This document shows, in pieces, positions 17,031-26,584 of a stretch of 64,000 nt of DNA (position 1 is its first letter; each line of letters starts with the position of its first letter). The position numbers and the translations under genes are program-made. The DNA comes from Streptomyces albireticuli (lineage in GTDB: Bacteria > Actinomycetota > Actinomycetes > Streptomycetales > Streptomycetaceae), in the NCBI RefSeq assembly GCF_002192455.1, contig NZ_CP021744.1:6403501-6467500 (forward strand), in the 5' to 3' direction. The notes below the pieces were generated by a model that did no database searches, was not told the DNA's origin, and was given only the letters and a program-made list of their open reading frames with translations.

Positions 17031-18221
17031 TCACCAGGTCACCGGCATCGACCGCGGCCCGCGGACCAGCATCTGCGTCTTCCAGACGATGTCGCCGGAG
17101 GGCCGGAGCCCGGGCATCTTCCGCACGAGCGCCCGCAGGGCCTCCTGGAGCTCCACCCGGGCCAGCTGGGCGCCCAGGCAGTGGTGCACGCCGTGCCCGA
17201 ACCCCAGGTGCTGATTGCCCTCCCGCGTGACGTCCAGGCGGTCCGGCGCGTCGAACCGCAGCGCGTCGCGGTTGGCGGCGCCGACGGCCACCAGGACGGG
17301 TTCGCCCGCCCGCACCAGCGTGCCGCCGACCTCGACGTCCTCCGTCGCGTAGCGCGGGAAGGCCGCGCCCGCGCCGAACGGCACGAAGCGCAGCAGCTCC
17401 TCGACCGCGCCGGCGATCAGACCCGGGTCGGCGCGCAGCCGGTCGAGCTGGTCCGGGTGGTCCAGCAGCGTGCAGAGGAAGTTGGGGATCTGGGTCGCGG
17501 TCGTCTCGTGCCCGGCGACGAGGATGCCGACGCACAGATCGACCAGCTCCTTCTCGGAGAGCCGGTCGTCGACGTCGCGCGCCTCGATCAGCGCGGTCAT
17601 CAGGTCCTCCGCCGGGCGCCGCCGGTGCTCCTCGACGAGCGTCGCCATATAGGCGCGCAGCTCGTCCTGATTGGCCGTGAACTCCTCCGTGGTCATGGAG
17701 CTCGTCGACAGCGAGGCATCGCTCCACTCCCGGAAGAGGTGCTGGTCCGCGGCCGGCACGCCGAGCAGCCGGCAGATCACGGCGACCGGCACCGGCAGCG
17801 CGAAGTCCTCCACCAGGTCCGCCGGCGGCCCCGCCGCCAGCAGCTCGTCCAGCAGCCCCTCGGCCAGCGACCGGATGCCCGGCCGCAGCCGCTCGACCCG
17901 GTGCACGGTGAACGCCTTGGTCGCCAGCGTCCGCAGCCGGGCGTGGTCGGGCGGGTCCATGCTCAGCAGACCGCCCTCACGACGGCCGGGGGACTGGCGC
18001 GGGGCGTCGTGGTCGGCCTCCGCGGCGCGGCTGAAACGCCGGTCGCCGAGGACGAGGCGGGCGTCGGCGTAGCGCGTGACGAGCCAGGCGGGCTCGCCGT
18101 ACGCCATCCGGACGCGCAGCAGGCCTTCGGCGTCGCGCGCCCGCTCGTACAGCTCGGACAGGGCCAGCCCGGTGGGCTCGTTGAACGGGTAGGCGGCGGG
18201 TTCGACATGGGTGGTGGTCAT
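17031..18221 (-). CDS. Cytochrome P450 (bacterial class I, CYP105/107-like)
   Basis: 396 residues. The I-helix AGHETTA carries the acid-alcohol pair, the ExxR is in EELLRFVP, and the heme loop FGHGVHHCLGAQLA has the cysteine ligand. LSMDPPDHARLR is the conserved C-helix heme-propionate contact. It is a typical soluble Streptomyces monooxygenase needing ferredoxin and reductase; none is encoded next to it. The ATG has GGAAGGGG upstream. The product is unknown; the flanking esterase and SEDS genes do not suggest a biosynthetic cluster. Confidence 0.92.
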   Translation of the reverse strand: MTTTHVEPAAYPFNEPTGLALSELYERARDAEGLLRVRMAYGEPAWLVTRYADARLVLGDRRFSRAAEADHDAPRQSPGRREGGLLSMDPPDHARLRTLATKAFTVHRVERLRPGIRSLAEGLLDELLAAGPPADLVEDFALPVPVAVICRLLGVPAADQHLFREWSDASLSTSSMTTEEFTANQDELRAYMATLVEEHRRRPAEDLMTALIEARDVDDRLSEKELVDLCVGILVAGHETTATQIPNFLCTLLDHPDQLDRLRADPGLIAGAVEELLRFVPFGAGAAFPRYATEDVEVGGTLVRAGEPVLVAVGAANRDALRFDAPDRLDVTREGNQHLGFGHGVHHCLGAQLARVELQEALRALVRKMPGLRPSGDIVWKTQMLVRGPRSMPVTW

Positions 18222-18291
18222 CCGTGCCCCTTCCTTTTACGTTCTCCTACGTCCCTCTTCGTCCTTCTGCGTTGTAGCTCCCTCCGCGTCC

Positions 18292-18317
18292 CTCACACCC
18301 CTTGACGCCGGTGTGAG
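18292..18317. promoter_or_regulatory. Perfect inverted repeat upstream of the P450 gene
   Basis: CTCACACC (18292-18299) and GGTGTGAG (18310-18317) with a 10-base spacer lie 71 bases before the P450 start. This is a possible repressor operator. Between it and the gene, the minus strand has a purine-rich run of roughly 10-base repeats ending in the ribosome site. Confidence 0.4.
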
Positions 18318-18380
18318 CGTCCGCGCACTCACCGTAGGCGCACTTGGGTGGAGAGGCCACGGACTTTCCGGAATCGGGGA

Positions 18381-19796
18381 CTACGCGTCCGCCTCCGCCT
18401 CCCGGGCCCGTCCCGCGCTGTCGCTGATCCTGACCAGCACCGCCACCAGCAGCCAGTTGGCGACCAGGGACGAGCCGCCCTTGGCCAGGAAGGGCAGGGC
18501 CTTGCCGGTCAGCGGGATGAGCCCCATGACGCCGCCGCCCACCACGAACACCTGGAGCGCCAGCGCCGCCGAGAGCCCGACGGCCAGCAGCTTCCCGAAG
18601 GGGTCGCGCGAGTGCAGCGCCGCGCTCATCCCGCGCTGCACCAGCAGCCCGTAGAGGAGCAGTACGACCATCGTGCCCGCCAGCCCCATCTCCTCCCCGA
18701 CGGTGGTGAGGATGAAGTCGCTGCGGCCCGCGAACCCGATCAGCTCGGGGTGGCCCTGGCCCAGGCCGGTGCCCGTGACGCCGCCGCTGCCGAAGCCGAA
18801 GAGGGCGTTGGCGAGCTGCTCGGAGCCGGTGCCCGGGGGCTGCCGGTCCTTGGGCAGATAGACCGCGAACGGGTGCAGCCAGGCGGCGATCCGGCCCTTG
18901 ACGTGCGGCTCGACGGAACCCACCACGGTCGCCCCGGCGGCGGCCATCACCACGCCGACCAGCACCCAGCTGGTGCGCTCGGTGGCCGTGTAAAGCATCA
19001 CCACGAACAGCCCGAAGAAGATCAGCGAGGTGCCCAGGTCCCGCTCCAGGACCAGCACCAGCAGGCTCAGCACCCACACCCCGAGGAGGGGCCCCAGCTG
19101 CCGGCCCGGCGGCAGCCGGACGCCGAACACCTTGCGCCCGGTCAGGGCCAGCGCGTCCCGGTGGGTGACCAGGTAGCCCGCGAAGAACACGGCGATCATG
19201 GTCTTGACGAACTCGCCGGGCTGGAAGGACAGCGGTCCCACGAAGATCCACCGCTTGGCGCCGTAGGTGTCGCCGGGGAAGAAGGCCGGCGCCATCAGCA
19301 GCACCAGCGCCACCGCCATCAGCACGTAGATGCAGCGCTGGAGCCGCCGGTGGTCGCGCAGCACGACGAGCACGCCGACGCACACGCCCACCCCGATCAC
19401 CGTCCACAGCAGCTGGCTGGGCGCGGTGGTCTCGGCACCCTTGAAGCGCTGGGCGTACGCGGAGTCCAGCCGGAACAGCAGCACCAGGCCGAGCCCGGAC
19501 AGCAGGACGGCCAGCGGGAGGATCAGCGGATCGGCGTAGGGGGCGTAGCGGCGGACCGCGAGGTGCGGGACCAGCGCCAGGCACGTCATAGCCGCCGCGA
19601 ACCCGGCGAAACCGGCCGGGAAGCGGCCTTCCACGGACAGCCCGGTGTACGCGTAGCCGAAACAGCTGATCAGGACGGCCATGCCGAGCAGCAGCGCCTC
19701 CCGGCCGCGCCGCCGGGAGGCCAGGGGGCGCCCCGTGCTCGCCGCGCTCCGGTCACTGCCTTCGAGTTGCACGGAATCCACGGTCACACCGGTCAA
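18381..19796 (-). CDS. SEDS family peptidoglycan polymerase (FtsW/RodA-like)
   Basis: 471 residues with about ten membrane helices. SEDS signatures are GAKRWIFVGPLSFQPGEFVK and LERDLGTSLIFFGLFVVMLY, where the Asp in ERDLGTS corresponds to the catalytic glycosyltransferase acid. FILTTVGEEMGLAG and GLIPLTGKALPFLAKGGSS complete the conserved C-terminal loops. SEDS proteins polymerise lipid II together with a class B PBP. No PBP gene is adjacent, so this is one of the extra RodA-like paralogues of Streptomyces. The start is uncertain: TTG at 19796, or a GTG three codons later; neither has a strong ribosome site. The upstream gap carries repeats that look like a response-regulator box. Confidence 0.88.
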   Translation of the reverse strand: MTGVTVDSVQLEGSDRSAASTGRPLASRRRGREALLLGMAVLISCFGYAYTGLSVEGRFPAGFAGFAAAMTCLALVPHLAVRRYAPYADPLILPLAVLLSGLGLVLLFRLDSAYAQRFKGAETTAPSQLLWTVIGVGVCVGVLVVLRDHRRLQRCIYVLMAVALVLLMAPAFFPGDTYGAKRWIFVGPLSFQPGEFVKTMIAVFFAGYLVTHRDALALTGRKVFGVRLPPGRQLGPLLGVWVLSLLVLVLERDLGTSLIFFGLFVVMLYTATERTSWVLVGVVMAAAGATVVGSVEPHVKGRIAAWLHPFAVYLPKDRQPPGTGSEQLANALFGFGSGGVTGTGLGQGHPELIGFAGRSDFILTTVGEEMGLAGTMVVLLLYGLLVQRGMSAALHSRDPFGKLLAVGLSAALALQVFVVGGGVMGLIPLTGKALPFLAKGGSSLVANWLLVAVLVRISDSAGRAREAEADA

Positions 19797-19812
19797 TGTT
19801 GGGCAACCCCGG

Positions 19813-19848
19813 CTGAAGAAAACCTGAACTTCCTGAAGGGATCTTCAG
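19813..19848 (-). promoter_or_regulatory. CTGAA/TTCAG repeat box upstream of the SEDS gene
   Basis: On the plus strand CTGAA occurs at 19813, 19824 and 19833 (spacings 11 and 9), followed by its inverse TTCAG at 19844. In the gene's direction this reads as tandem TTCAGG repeats about 20-50 bases before the start. Helical-turn spacing is typical of OmpR-type regulator sites, and such a regulator is encoded next door. Confidence 0.5.
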
Positions 19849-19945
19849 GAATGGGGTGTTCCGGACGTGGTGGACGACGAAGCGGCGGGCAGGGGAAGCG
19901 GGCAGGCAAGCGGCGGACAGGGGAAGCGAGAGGCCGGACGCCGCG

Positions 19946-21316
19946 TCAGCCCGCCGGGCCGGCCGGCAGCCGCGCCACCAGGAGCGCGCCCCCGCCGGGC
20001 GCCGCCGACGCGGTCAGCGTCCCGCCGTGCGCGTGCGCGATCTCCCGGGCGATGGCGAGCCCCAGCCCGCTGCCGCCGCGCTCCCGGTCCCGCGCGGCGT
20101 CCAGCCGGACGAACCGCTCGAAGACCCGCTCCCGCTCGTCCGCCGGGATCCCCGGCCCGTCGTCGGCCACCTCCAGTACGGCGGACCCGTCCCGGGCGTA
20201 CGCGCGCACGGTCACCCGGGACGCGGCGTGCCGCACCGCGTTGTCGACGAGGTTGGCCGCCAGCCGCTCCAGCTGGCCCGCCCGGCCCCGCAGCGGCACC
20301 GGCGCGTCCGCCTCGACCGTCACCGGCACCCGGGCGCCGGGCCGCCGCGCGGCCTCCTCGGCGGCCAGCAGCGCCAGGTCCACCGGCTCCCCGGGCGTGG
20401 TCGGCACCCGCGCGTCCAGCCGGGCCAGGAGCAGCAGGTCGGCGGCGACCCGCTGCAACCGCACGGTGTCCTCCAGCGCGGCCCGCACCGCCTCCGGCGC
20501 CGGGCCGCGGGGCGCCGCCAGCGCGACCTCCAGCTGCGAGCGGACCGCCGCCACGGGGTTGCGCAGCTCGTGCGAGGCGTCGGCGACGAACTGCCGCTGC
20601 CGCCCCACGGCCTGCTCCAGCCGGTCCAGCGTCCCGTTGACCGTGCGCGCCAGCAGCGCCACCTCGTCACCGCCCGCGGGCTCCGGCACCCGCCGGTCCA
20701 GCTCGCTCGCGGTCACGGCGGCCAGCTCCGTACGGATCGTGGTCACCGGGCGCAGCGCCAGACCCGTCACCGCCCAGGCGATGGCGGCGGCCAGGGCGAC
20801 CAGCGGGGGCGCCGCGGCCAGCATGCCCAGGGCCACGGCGTGCGTCGCGTCGTCCACGTCGTTGAGGACGGTCAGCGCGTAGACGTAGCGCTCCCCGCCC
20901 CCGCCGGGCGCCGAGGAGCGCACCACGACCAGGTCGCCCCGCTGGCCCGCGTACCGGGCCAGCGCCGAGGCCGTGTCGCCGCCGGGCGCCGGGCGCAGCC
21001 CGGCGAACTCCCGGGCGAGCGGCCCGGCCGACGGGCGCGTGGTGGCGACCACCTCGCCGCGCGCGCCGAGGACGAGGACGACGTCGACGCCGTCCCGGGG
21101 CGCGGGCAGCAGCTCCGGCAGCGGTCCGGCGTCCGCCCGCGCCGCCACCTCGCGGGCCGCCAGCTCGGTGCGCCCGTGGGCGTTGTCCAGCAGATTGGCG
21201 CGCAGCACGCTGTACAGCCAGGTACCGCCGACCCCGAGGACCAGGGCCATCGCGAGCGCGGCCGCGGCGGCGCTCCGGCCGCGGACCGAACGGGGCAGCC
21301 GCAGCGGGCCGGCCAC
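19946..21316 (-). CDS. Two-component sensor histidine kinase
   Basis: 456 residues from the GTG at 21316, which begins 2 bases after the response-regulator stop. Transmembrane helices lie at about 14-36 and 162-184, enclosing an extracytoplasmic sensor of about 125 residues. HAMP spans about 185-240. The H-box DASHELRNPVAA has the phospho-acceptor His249, the N-box is NLVDNAVRHA, and the G-boxes are DDGPGIP and GSGLGLAI. This is an orthodox EnvZ-like kinase. The signal is unknown. It is co-transcribed with the regulator and lies 149 bases upstream of the SEDS gene, suggesting a cell-envelope cue. Confidence 0.93.
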   Translation of the reverse strand: MAGPLRLPRSVRGRSAAAAALAMALVLGVGGTWLYSVLRANLLDNAHGRTELAAREVAARADAGPLPELLPAPRDGVDVVLVLGARGEVVATTRPSAGPLAREFAGLRPAPGGDTASALARYAGQRGDLVVVRSSAPGGGGERYVYALTVLNDVDDATHAVALGMLAAAPPLVALAAAIAWAVTGLALRPVTTIRTELAAVTASELDRRVPEPAGGDEVALLARTVNGTLDRLEQAVGRQRQFVADASHELRNPVAAVRSQLEVALAAPRGPAPEAVRAALEDTVRLQRVAADLLLLARLDARVPTTPGEPVDLALLAAEEAARRPGARVPVTVEADAPVPLRGRAGQLERLAANLVDNAVRHAASRVTVRAYARDGSAVLEVADDGPGIPADERERVFERFVRLDAARDRERGGSGLGLAIAREIAHAHGGTLTASAAPGGGALLVARLPAGPAG

Positions 21317-21318
21317 CG

Positions 21319-21996
21319 TCAGCCGCCGTCCGGCGCGACGCGGTAGCCCGTGCCGTGGACGGTCACGAGGGCCCGGCGGCCGAAGGGGACGTCGATCTTC
21401 CGGCGCAGTGAGGAGACATAGACCTCGACGATGTTCGGGTCCGTGTCGGCGGGGGAGTCCCAGACCTCGTCGAGGATGTCCCGCTTGGCCACCGCCCGGC
21501 CCGCGTTCTCCATCAGGTACCGCAGCACCGAGAGCTCCCGCGCGGTCAGCTCGATCTCCCGCCCGCCCCGCCGGCACACCCGCGCCGCCGGGTCCAGGAC
21601 CAGATCGCCGGCAACGAGCGGACGCGCGCCCCCGGGGCTCCGGCGGCGGCCCAGCGCCCGCAGCCGCGCGGTCAGCACCACGAACGAGAACGGCTTGGAC
21701 AGATAGTCGTCCGCGCCCGCGTCGAGCCCCTCCGCCTCGTCGTACTCGCCGTCCTTGGCGGTCAGCATCAGCACCGGCGTCCACGGGTCCAGGCGGCGCA
21801 GCCGCCGGCAGATCTCGTGGCCGCTCAGCCCCGGCAGCATCACGTCCAGCACGATCACGTCGTACGCGCCGGTCAGCGCCGCCTCCAGGCCGCGGTGGCC
21901 GTCGTGGACGGCCTCGGCCCAGTGTCCCTCGGCGGCCAGACCCCGGCGGAGCGAGTCGGCGAGCCCCGGCTCGTCCTCGACAATCAGTATGCGCAC
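21319..21996 (-). CDS. OmpR-family response regulator
   Basis: 225 residues from the GTG at 21996 (MRILIVEDEP). The receiver domain has acidic residues at 7-9, phospho-acceptor Asp51 (VIVLDVMLPG), the Thr of VLMLTAKD and the Lys of YLSKPFS. The C-terminal winged helix (about 130-220) shows ELTARELSVLRYLMEN, the recognition region NIVEVYVSSLRRKID and VHGTGYRV. It is paired with the kinase just downstream. The repeat box before the SEDS gene is a candidate target. Confidence 0.94.
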   Translation of the reverse strand: MRILIVEDEPGLADSLRRGLAAEGHWAEAVHDGHRGLEAALTGAYDVIVLDVMLPGLSGHEICRRLRRLDPWTPVLMLTAKDGEYDEAEGLDAGADDYLSKPFSFVVLTARLRALGRRRSPGGARPLVAGDLVLDPAARVCRRGGREIELTARELSVLRYLMENAGRAVAKRDILDEVWDSPADTDPNIVEVYVSSLRRKIDVPFGRRALVTVHGTGYRVAPDGG

Positions 21997-22187
21997 GCCC
22001 CAAGCGTCACATACCTCACGTGCCGGACCTCTCACGCCCCGACGGCCCACACCGCCCCGTACCGGGCGTGCCGCCTCGCACACACGGTGGAATGGCCGTA
22101 ACCGCCCGACATCGCCCCGAGTTGACCTGAGGACGAAGGCCGCGACCACCCGGCCGCCACGCCACAGGACGGAGCAGTGGTACATCC

Positions 22188-22538
22188 ATGAGCAAACGCC
22201 AGAAGGGCCGCCGCCACCGCAGGGTCAACCGCACCCCGCGGCCCGTCGGCCGGGCCCTCCCGGCCGCCCCGCAGTCCGCCGCACGGCCCGCGAGCGCGCC
22301 GCATCCCACCGCCCCGCAGTCCGCCGCCCCCGACCTCGGCCGCCACGCCGCCCGCACCTGGGAGAGCCTGCGGGAGCTCGGCGCGGCCGGAGCCTCCCTC
22401 GACGAGCTGGCCGCGGCGGCGGGCTATCAGGCGCGCACGGTCCTCAAGCACGTCACCGGGCTCGCCGGGCACGGGCTGGCGGAGCTGCGCGACGACCGCT
22501 GGTACGCCCGGGACACGGCGGACGCGCTCACCGGCTAG
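22188..22538 (+). CDS. Hypothetical protein with basic N-terminus and winged-helix-like C-terminus
   Basis: 116 residues. The first 50 are Arg/Pro/Ala-rich and probably disordered. Residues about 55-110 (ESLRELGAAGASLDELAAAA, then ARTVLKHVTGLAGHGLAELR) look like a small helix-turn-helix of the MarR/ArsR type followed by a wing strand. I see no known family. It is divergent from the response-regulator gene and convergent with the six-gene operon. GGAG lies about 13 bases before the ATG, so initiation is weakly supported. Confidence 0.5.
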   Translation: MSKRQKGRRHRRVNRTPRPVGRALPAAPQSAARPASAPHPTAPQSAAPDLGRHAARTWESLRELGAAGASLDELAAAAGYQARTVLKHVTGLAGHGLAELRDDRWYARDTADALTG

Positions 22539-22565
22539 CCCGTCCGCCGTGCCCCCCGCGCCGCC

Positions 22566-22865
22566 TCAGTCGCGCTGCGTCGCCCCGCCGCTCTCCCGCC
22601 GCCCGCGCGCGAGAGCGGCGAGCAGCGCCTCGTGCCGGGCCAGCGCCTCGGCCGCGTGCTCCAGGGAGCGGGCGGCCCGCTCCGCGCGCTCCGCGTGGGA
22701 GGCGATCCGCCGCCGCAGGACGGTCCCCTCCGCACCGGGCAGCGTCATCCCCTCGGCGTCCGCCCGCAGCCGGCCGGCCTCCGCCCGCAGCCGGTCCGCC
22801 TGCGCCCGTACGGGCCGGGACCAGGGCGTGGTCCCCCGCGTCTCCCGCTCCTCCCGCGCCGCCAT
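22566..22865 (-). CDS. Small coiled-coil protein, last gene of the alpha-oxidation operon
   Basis: 99 residues, starting at the ATG at 22865 that overlaps the stop of the dioxygenase gene (ATGA). The sequence is almost wholly helical and charged (RAQADRLRAEAGRLRADAEG; RRRIASHAERAERAARSLEH) with heptad-like spacing, no membrane segment and no signal peptide. The tight overlap indicates translation coupled to the dioxygenase, so it may be an assembly or targeting partner. No family is recognised. Confidence 0.6.
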   Translation of the reverse strand: MAAREERETRGTTPWSRPVRAQADRLRAEAGRLRADAEGMTLPGAEGTVLRRRIASHAERAERAARSLEHAAEALARHEALLAALARGRRESGGATQRD

Positions 22866-24642
22866 CAGCCGATCCCCCCGGGCCGCAGCATCCGCCAGGG
22901 CGCGAAGGCGTTGCGCACCCCCTCCAGCGAGGGCGCGAGCTCCGGATGGTGCCGCCGCAGCACCTCCACCATCCCGGTGCGGTCGATCCACTCCAGCCCC
23001 TCCGGGTGTAGACCTCCGGCCGGTAGTCGGTGGTGAAGAAGCGGTCGCTCTTCAGCCGCCGCGACGCCATCAGCACGAAGATCCGGAACGCCGTGTCGCT
23101 GAAGGCGAAGCCGCGCGGCCGCGGCTCGGCGTACATCCCGACCATGGTGTCCACCCGGTCCAGCCGGTCGTCGTAGACCTCCCTCAGCTCGGCCGCCAGT
23201 GCCACGTCCCCGCCGGTCAGCTCCTCGAAGCCGGTCAGCGGCGGGCGGTGCAGCGCGGCCCGGAACGCGGTGTAGCGCGGCACACCGCGCTCCCGGTCGC
23301 GCAGGACGTCCACCGTCCCGAGGTCCATGTGCTCCCCGGAGATCCTGGCGAGATCGCGCAGACAGTCGGGATGGTTGTGCAGGGTGATGTCACCGGGGTT
23401 CATGGTGCCGAACGAGTACAGCAGGTCCGACCAGCCCCAGCGGTCCACCGCCTCCCGGGTGGCCAGCGCCTGGAGCGCCTCGAAGTCCGTACGGTCGACG
23501 AGCGCGCCCGTGCGGTGCGAGCGGACCTCGTACTCGTCCCGGATCAGCGGGTGCAGCCGGTAGGAGGTGACGAACTCCTCCGTCATGGAGAACGGGGCCG
23601 TGTGGTGGTCGGTGGGGGAGCCGAGGATGCCGAAGAGTGCCTCCCCCCTGCCGAACCGGCCCGTCCGCCGCCGCAGCCCGGCCGGGAGCACCCCGTACCA
23701 GTTGATGTGCATGGCCGCCCGCGTCACCGGGTGCGCGATCACCGCGGGCGTCCACTCCACCGTGTGGATCTTGGCCATCACGGCGGCGTTGACCAGCCGG
23801 GCGGTGTGGAAGAGCCGCTCGTCGTCCCAGGTCGGGTGGGCCGCGGCGATCCGGTCGCAGATCGCGTTGTGCTCCTTGGCGAAGAGCGTGTGCAGCAGCG
23901 ACAGCCCCACCCAGTAGTTGTCGTTGAAACCCGTGAGGTCGATGCCGGAGAGCCCGGGCCGGGTCTCGTCCGGCAGCCGGCCGCCCTCGACGGCCAGCCT
24001 GCCGCGCTCCCCGGTGCGCAGCGCCCGGCACCGCTCCTCGTCCGACCCGTAGATCTGCGAGCCGTCCCACCAGTGGCTGACGGTGTTCTCGTACGTCGGC
24101 GGGCGCGTGGGGTCGGTGTGGGCGACCGGGTCGGGGCGGGAGCGGCGCACCGTCATCGGGCAGCGCGGCCAGTCGTCGTCCGGCGCGAGCGGTACGTCGA
24201 GCGGCTCGTCGGTCCTGTTGTCGCCATGGCTGAACCAGCCGTGGTTCTGGAACTGGATCCAGGCGGCGGCGAGCATGTTGAGGGTCGGCGCGGGCCGGAA
24301 GCCGGAGCGGCGGGCCAGCAGCCGCCGGCTCACCTCGCGGGGGCTCGGCGAGTACAGCCCCTTCTCCTCCTCTTCCGGGAAGGTCTCCGGCAGGGCGCAG
24401 TTGCGGTCGAAGCGGGTGCCGGCGCGGCCCATGTCGACGTCGTCCGGGTCGTAGCCGGAGCCGTCGTAGCTGCGGTAGGGCAGCAGCCGGGGGCTCGGCC
24501 GGCGCGGGCGCTCACCGCCGGCGCCGTACGTGTCGTGCAGGTTGTGCGCGCGCAGCAGCTCCCGCTGTCGCCTGATCTCCAGGATCGCGAGCGGGAAGGG
24601 CAGGGAGTGCCACTCGCGGCGGGGGCGCGGTACGGGCGTCAT
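22865..24642 (-). pseudogene. Fatty-acid alpha-dioxygenase-like heme peroxidase, frameshifted near its 3' end
   Basis: Animal-type heme peroxidase/cyclooxygenase superfamily, closest by eye to plant alpha-dioxygenases that convert fatty acids to 2(R)-hydroperoxides. Visible: NMLAAAWIQFQNHGWFSHG with distal His134; HWWDGSQIYG at 190-199; FAKEHNAICD; AKIHTVEWT, whose His293 and Thr298 match the carboxylate-binding His/Thr of plant enzymes; YRLH with catalytic Tyr361 and proximal His364; and SRRLKSDRFFT (527-537) with the Arg cluster. From about 23009 the frame is lost. One added C in the run there gives YTPEGLEWIDRTG and a C-terminus ending GGIG, 592 residues in all. The stop overlaps the next gene. 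Probably functional if the missing base is an error. The heme ligands are seen; substrate use is inferred. Confidence 0.78.
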
Positions 24643-24686
24643 CGATAGCTCTCCATCGGGGGTGCTCGGTCGGCGGGGCGTCGGTG

Positions 24687-26584
24687 TCAGCGGTCGTGGA
24701 GCCGGAGGACGACGGTCTCCTCGACATGGCCGCGGAACGGCGCGAGCAGGTCGTCCACCCGGTCACGCGCCTCCGGGACGACCTTGTCGAGGCTCTGCGC
24801 GTACACGTCGACGTTGTGGCACTGCGGGAAGTCGTGCGTGGGGTCCACCCAGGTGAACTCCAGCCAGTCGGCGGGCACGGGGAAGACCGAGGCCGGGCTG
24901 CGGCCCTCCAGGTTGGGCACGACGTCGTGCTCGTTGACGAGGCTGACGACCTTGGTGCGCGGGTCGCGCGGGCGCTTGAAGTCGATGGGGGAGCCCACCG
25001 CGACGACGCGTGCCAGCCGCCACCGGTCGTTGACCTCGCCGAGCTCGGTCAGGTTCATGGCCGCGATGCCGCCCTGGCTGTGCCCGACCAGCGCGATCTC
25101 CGCGCCGTCCGGGACGGTGAGGGCGAGCGCCTTGCGGACGGCCCGGGTGTACGGCGAGTCGTTGCGGCCGACGGCGGTGACCGCGCCCACCAGGTCCTGC
25201 GGGGTGGGGTTGCGCGGCAGCCCGAGGGCCATGCCGGGCAGCAGGGCCACGTAGCGGGTGACGCCGTCCGGGCCCTTGACCCGCTGGACGATCATCCGGC
25301 CGTCGTTGCCGATGGCCGCGAGGTTGCGCAGGTGCGCGGTGACGCCCCCGCCGTTGTCGAAGCCGGCCAGCAGCTCGGGGTCCGGCGGCTCGGCCACGGC
25401 CCGGCCGGCCCCGCGGTCCCAGCGCGCCCAGGTGCTGATCCGGGTGCCCAGCAGCGGGTCGCTGTCGGGCCGGGTGCCCTGGACGACGTGCCACGCCGCC
25501 TCGTCGTTGAACGGGTTCTCGTCCACCAGCGCGTTCCACGCCAGCACCTCGGCCAGGCACGGCGCGAGCGCGGCCAGCGTCCGCGCGCCGCCCTGCGCCC
25601 GTACGTTCTCCCGGAGGATCCGCAGGGCCAGCAGCTGCTTGTCCGCCTCGACGGCGATGAGCATCCGCCGGACCGGGCCCTCCTCCACGAACTCCGGGTG
25701 CCGCACGGCGCACAGCCGGATCCGCAGCTTCAGCGCGGTCACCGCGACGTCCACGGCCAGGCTCGCACGGCTGGTGAGCACACCGCCCAGCCGGGCCACC
25801 CGGCCCGGTCCCGCGCCGTCCGGCGCGTACCCCAGCCCGGTGGGCGCGACGAGCGTACGGGTCAGGGCGAACAGGGCCCGCGCGCCGCTGCGGGGCGAGC
25901 GGCCGAGCGAGCGGAGCAGCGCCGGATCGGTGGCCACGGCGGTCAGCACGCGCCCGGCGTCCCGGATCACCCCGGCGGTCCCGCTCAGGGACCGGGCGAC
26001 GGCGGCGAGCCCGTCGAGCCCGGCGGGCTCCTCACCGGCCGGGGCACCCGGCTCAGCACGGGGCGCCGGCACGGCGGGCACGGGATCTCCGCCGGACTCG
26101 CCCTCCGCGGACTCGGCACCTACGGGCCGGGCTTCCACAGGCCCGGCCGCCACGGCCTCGGTCTCTACGGCCTCGGCCTCTCCGACAGGCCCGGCCGGCG
26201 CCGGGGACGCCGCGGCCACTCGGGCCACTTCGGAGGCGCCCGGCGCCTCCGAGGCCGCCAGGGCCGGTGACACCTCCAGGGCGTCGGATGACTCCGGGCC
26301 TCCGGCTCTTCCCGGGCTTCCGGCGGCTCCAGGGCCTCCGACGCCTCCGGGGCCGCGGAAGCTTCCGGGGGCTCCGGCCCGTCCAGGATCTCCGACGTCT
26401 CCGGGGCCGCTGGCACCTCTGGAGTCTCTGACGGCTTCGCGGCTTCCGGCTCCTCCGAGGGTTCCGGTGTCCCCTGGGCCGCCGAGACCTCCGCCGCCTC
26501 CGCCCGGTCCGGCCCGTCCTCCGGGCCCGCCGCGGCCGGTGTCGCCTCCGGCGCCTCCGCCGGTGTGCCGCTGTCGGTCGTCAT
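24687..26584 (-). pseudogene. Alpha/beta-hydrolase (lipase-like) with acidic N-terminal tail, frameshifted
   Basis: The ATG at 26584 overlaps the P450 stop (ATGA). About 95 residues of Glu/Pro/Ala repeats follow, then the frame breaks at the GGG run 26296-26298. One restored base joins EPEA to PESSDALEVSPALAASEAP and gives about 632 residues. The C-terminal half is an alpha/beta hydrolase: VALVGHSQGGIAAM has the nucleophile Ser, with a later Asp (HDVVPN region) and His (THDFPQCHN) as candidates. There is no signal peptide, so it is probably cytoplasmic. In this operon it could release free fatty acid for the dioxygenase; that is inference. The long acidic tail is unusual for lipases. Confidence 0.68.

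Noticed and set aside
17031..18221. Secondary-metabolite cluster around the first P450
   Set aside because: The neighbours are a SEDS protein, an esterase and a ligase, with no scaffold-making enzyme.
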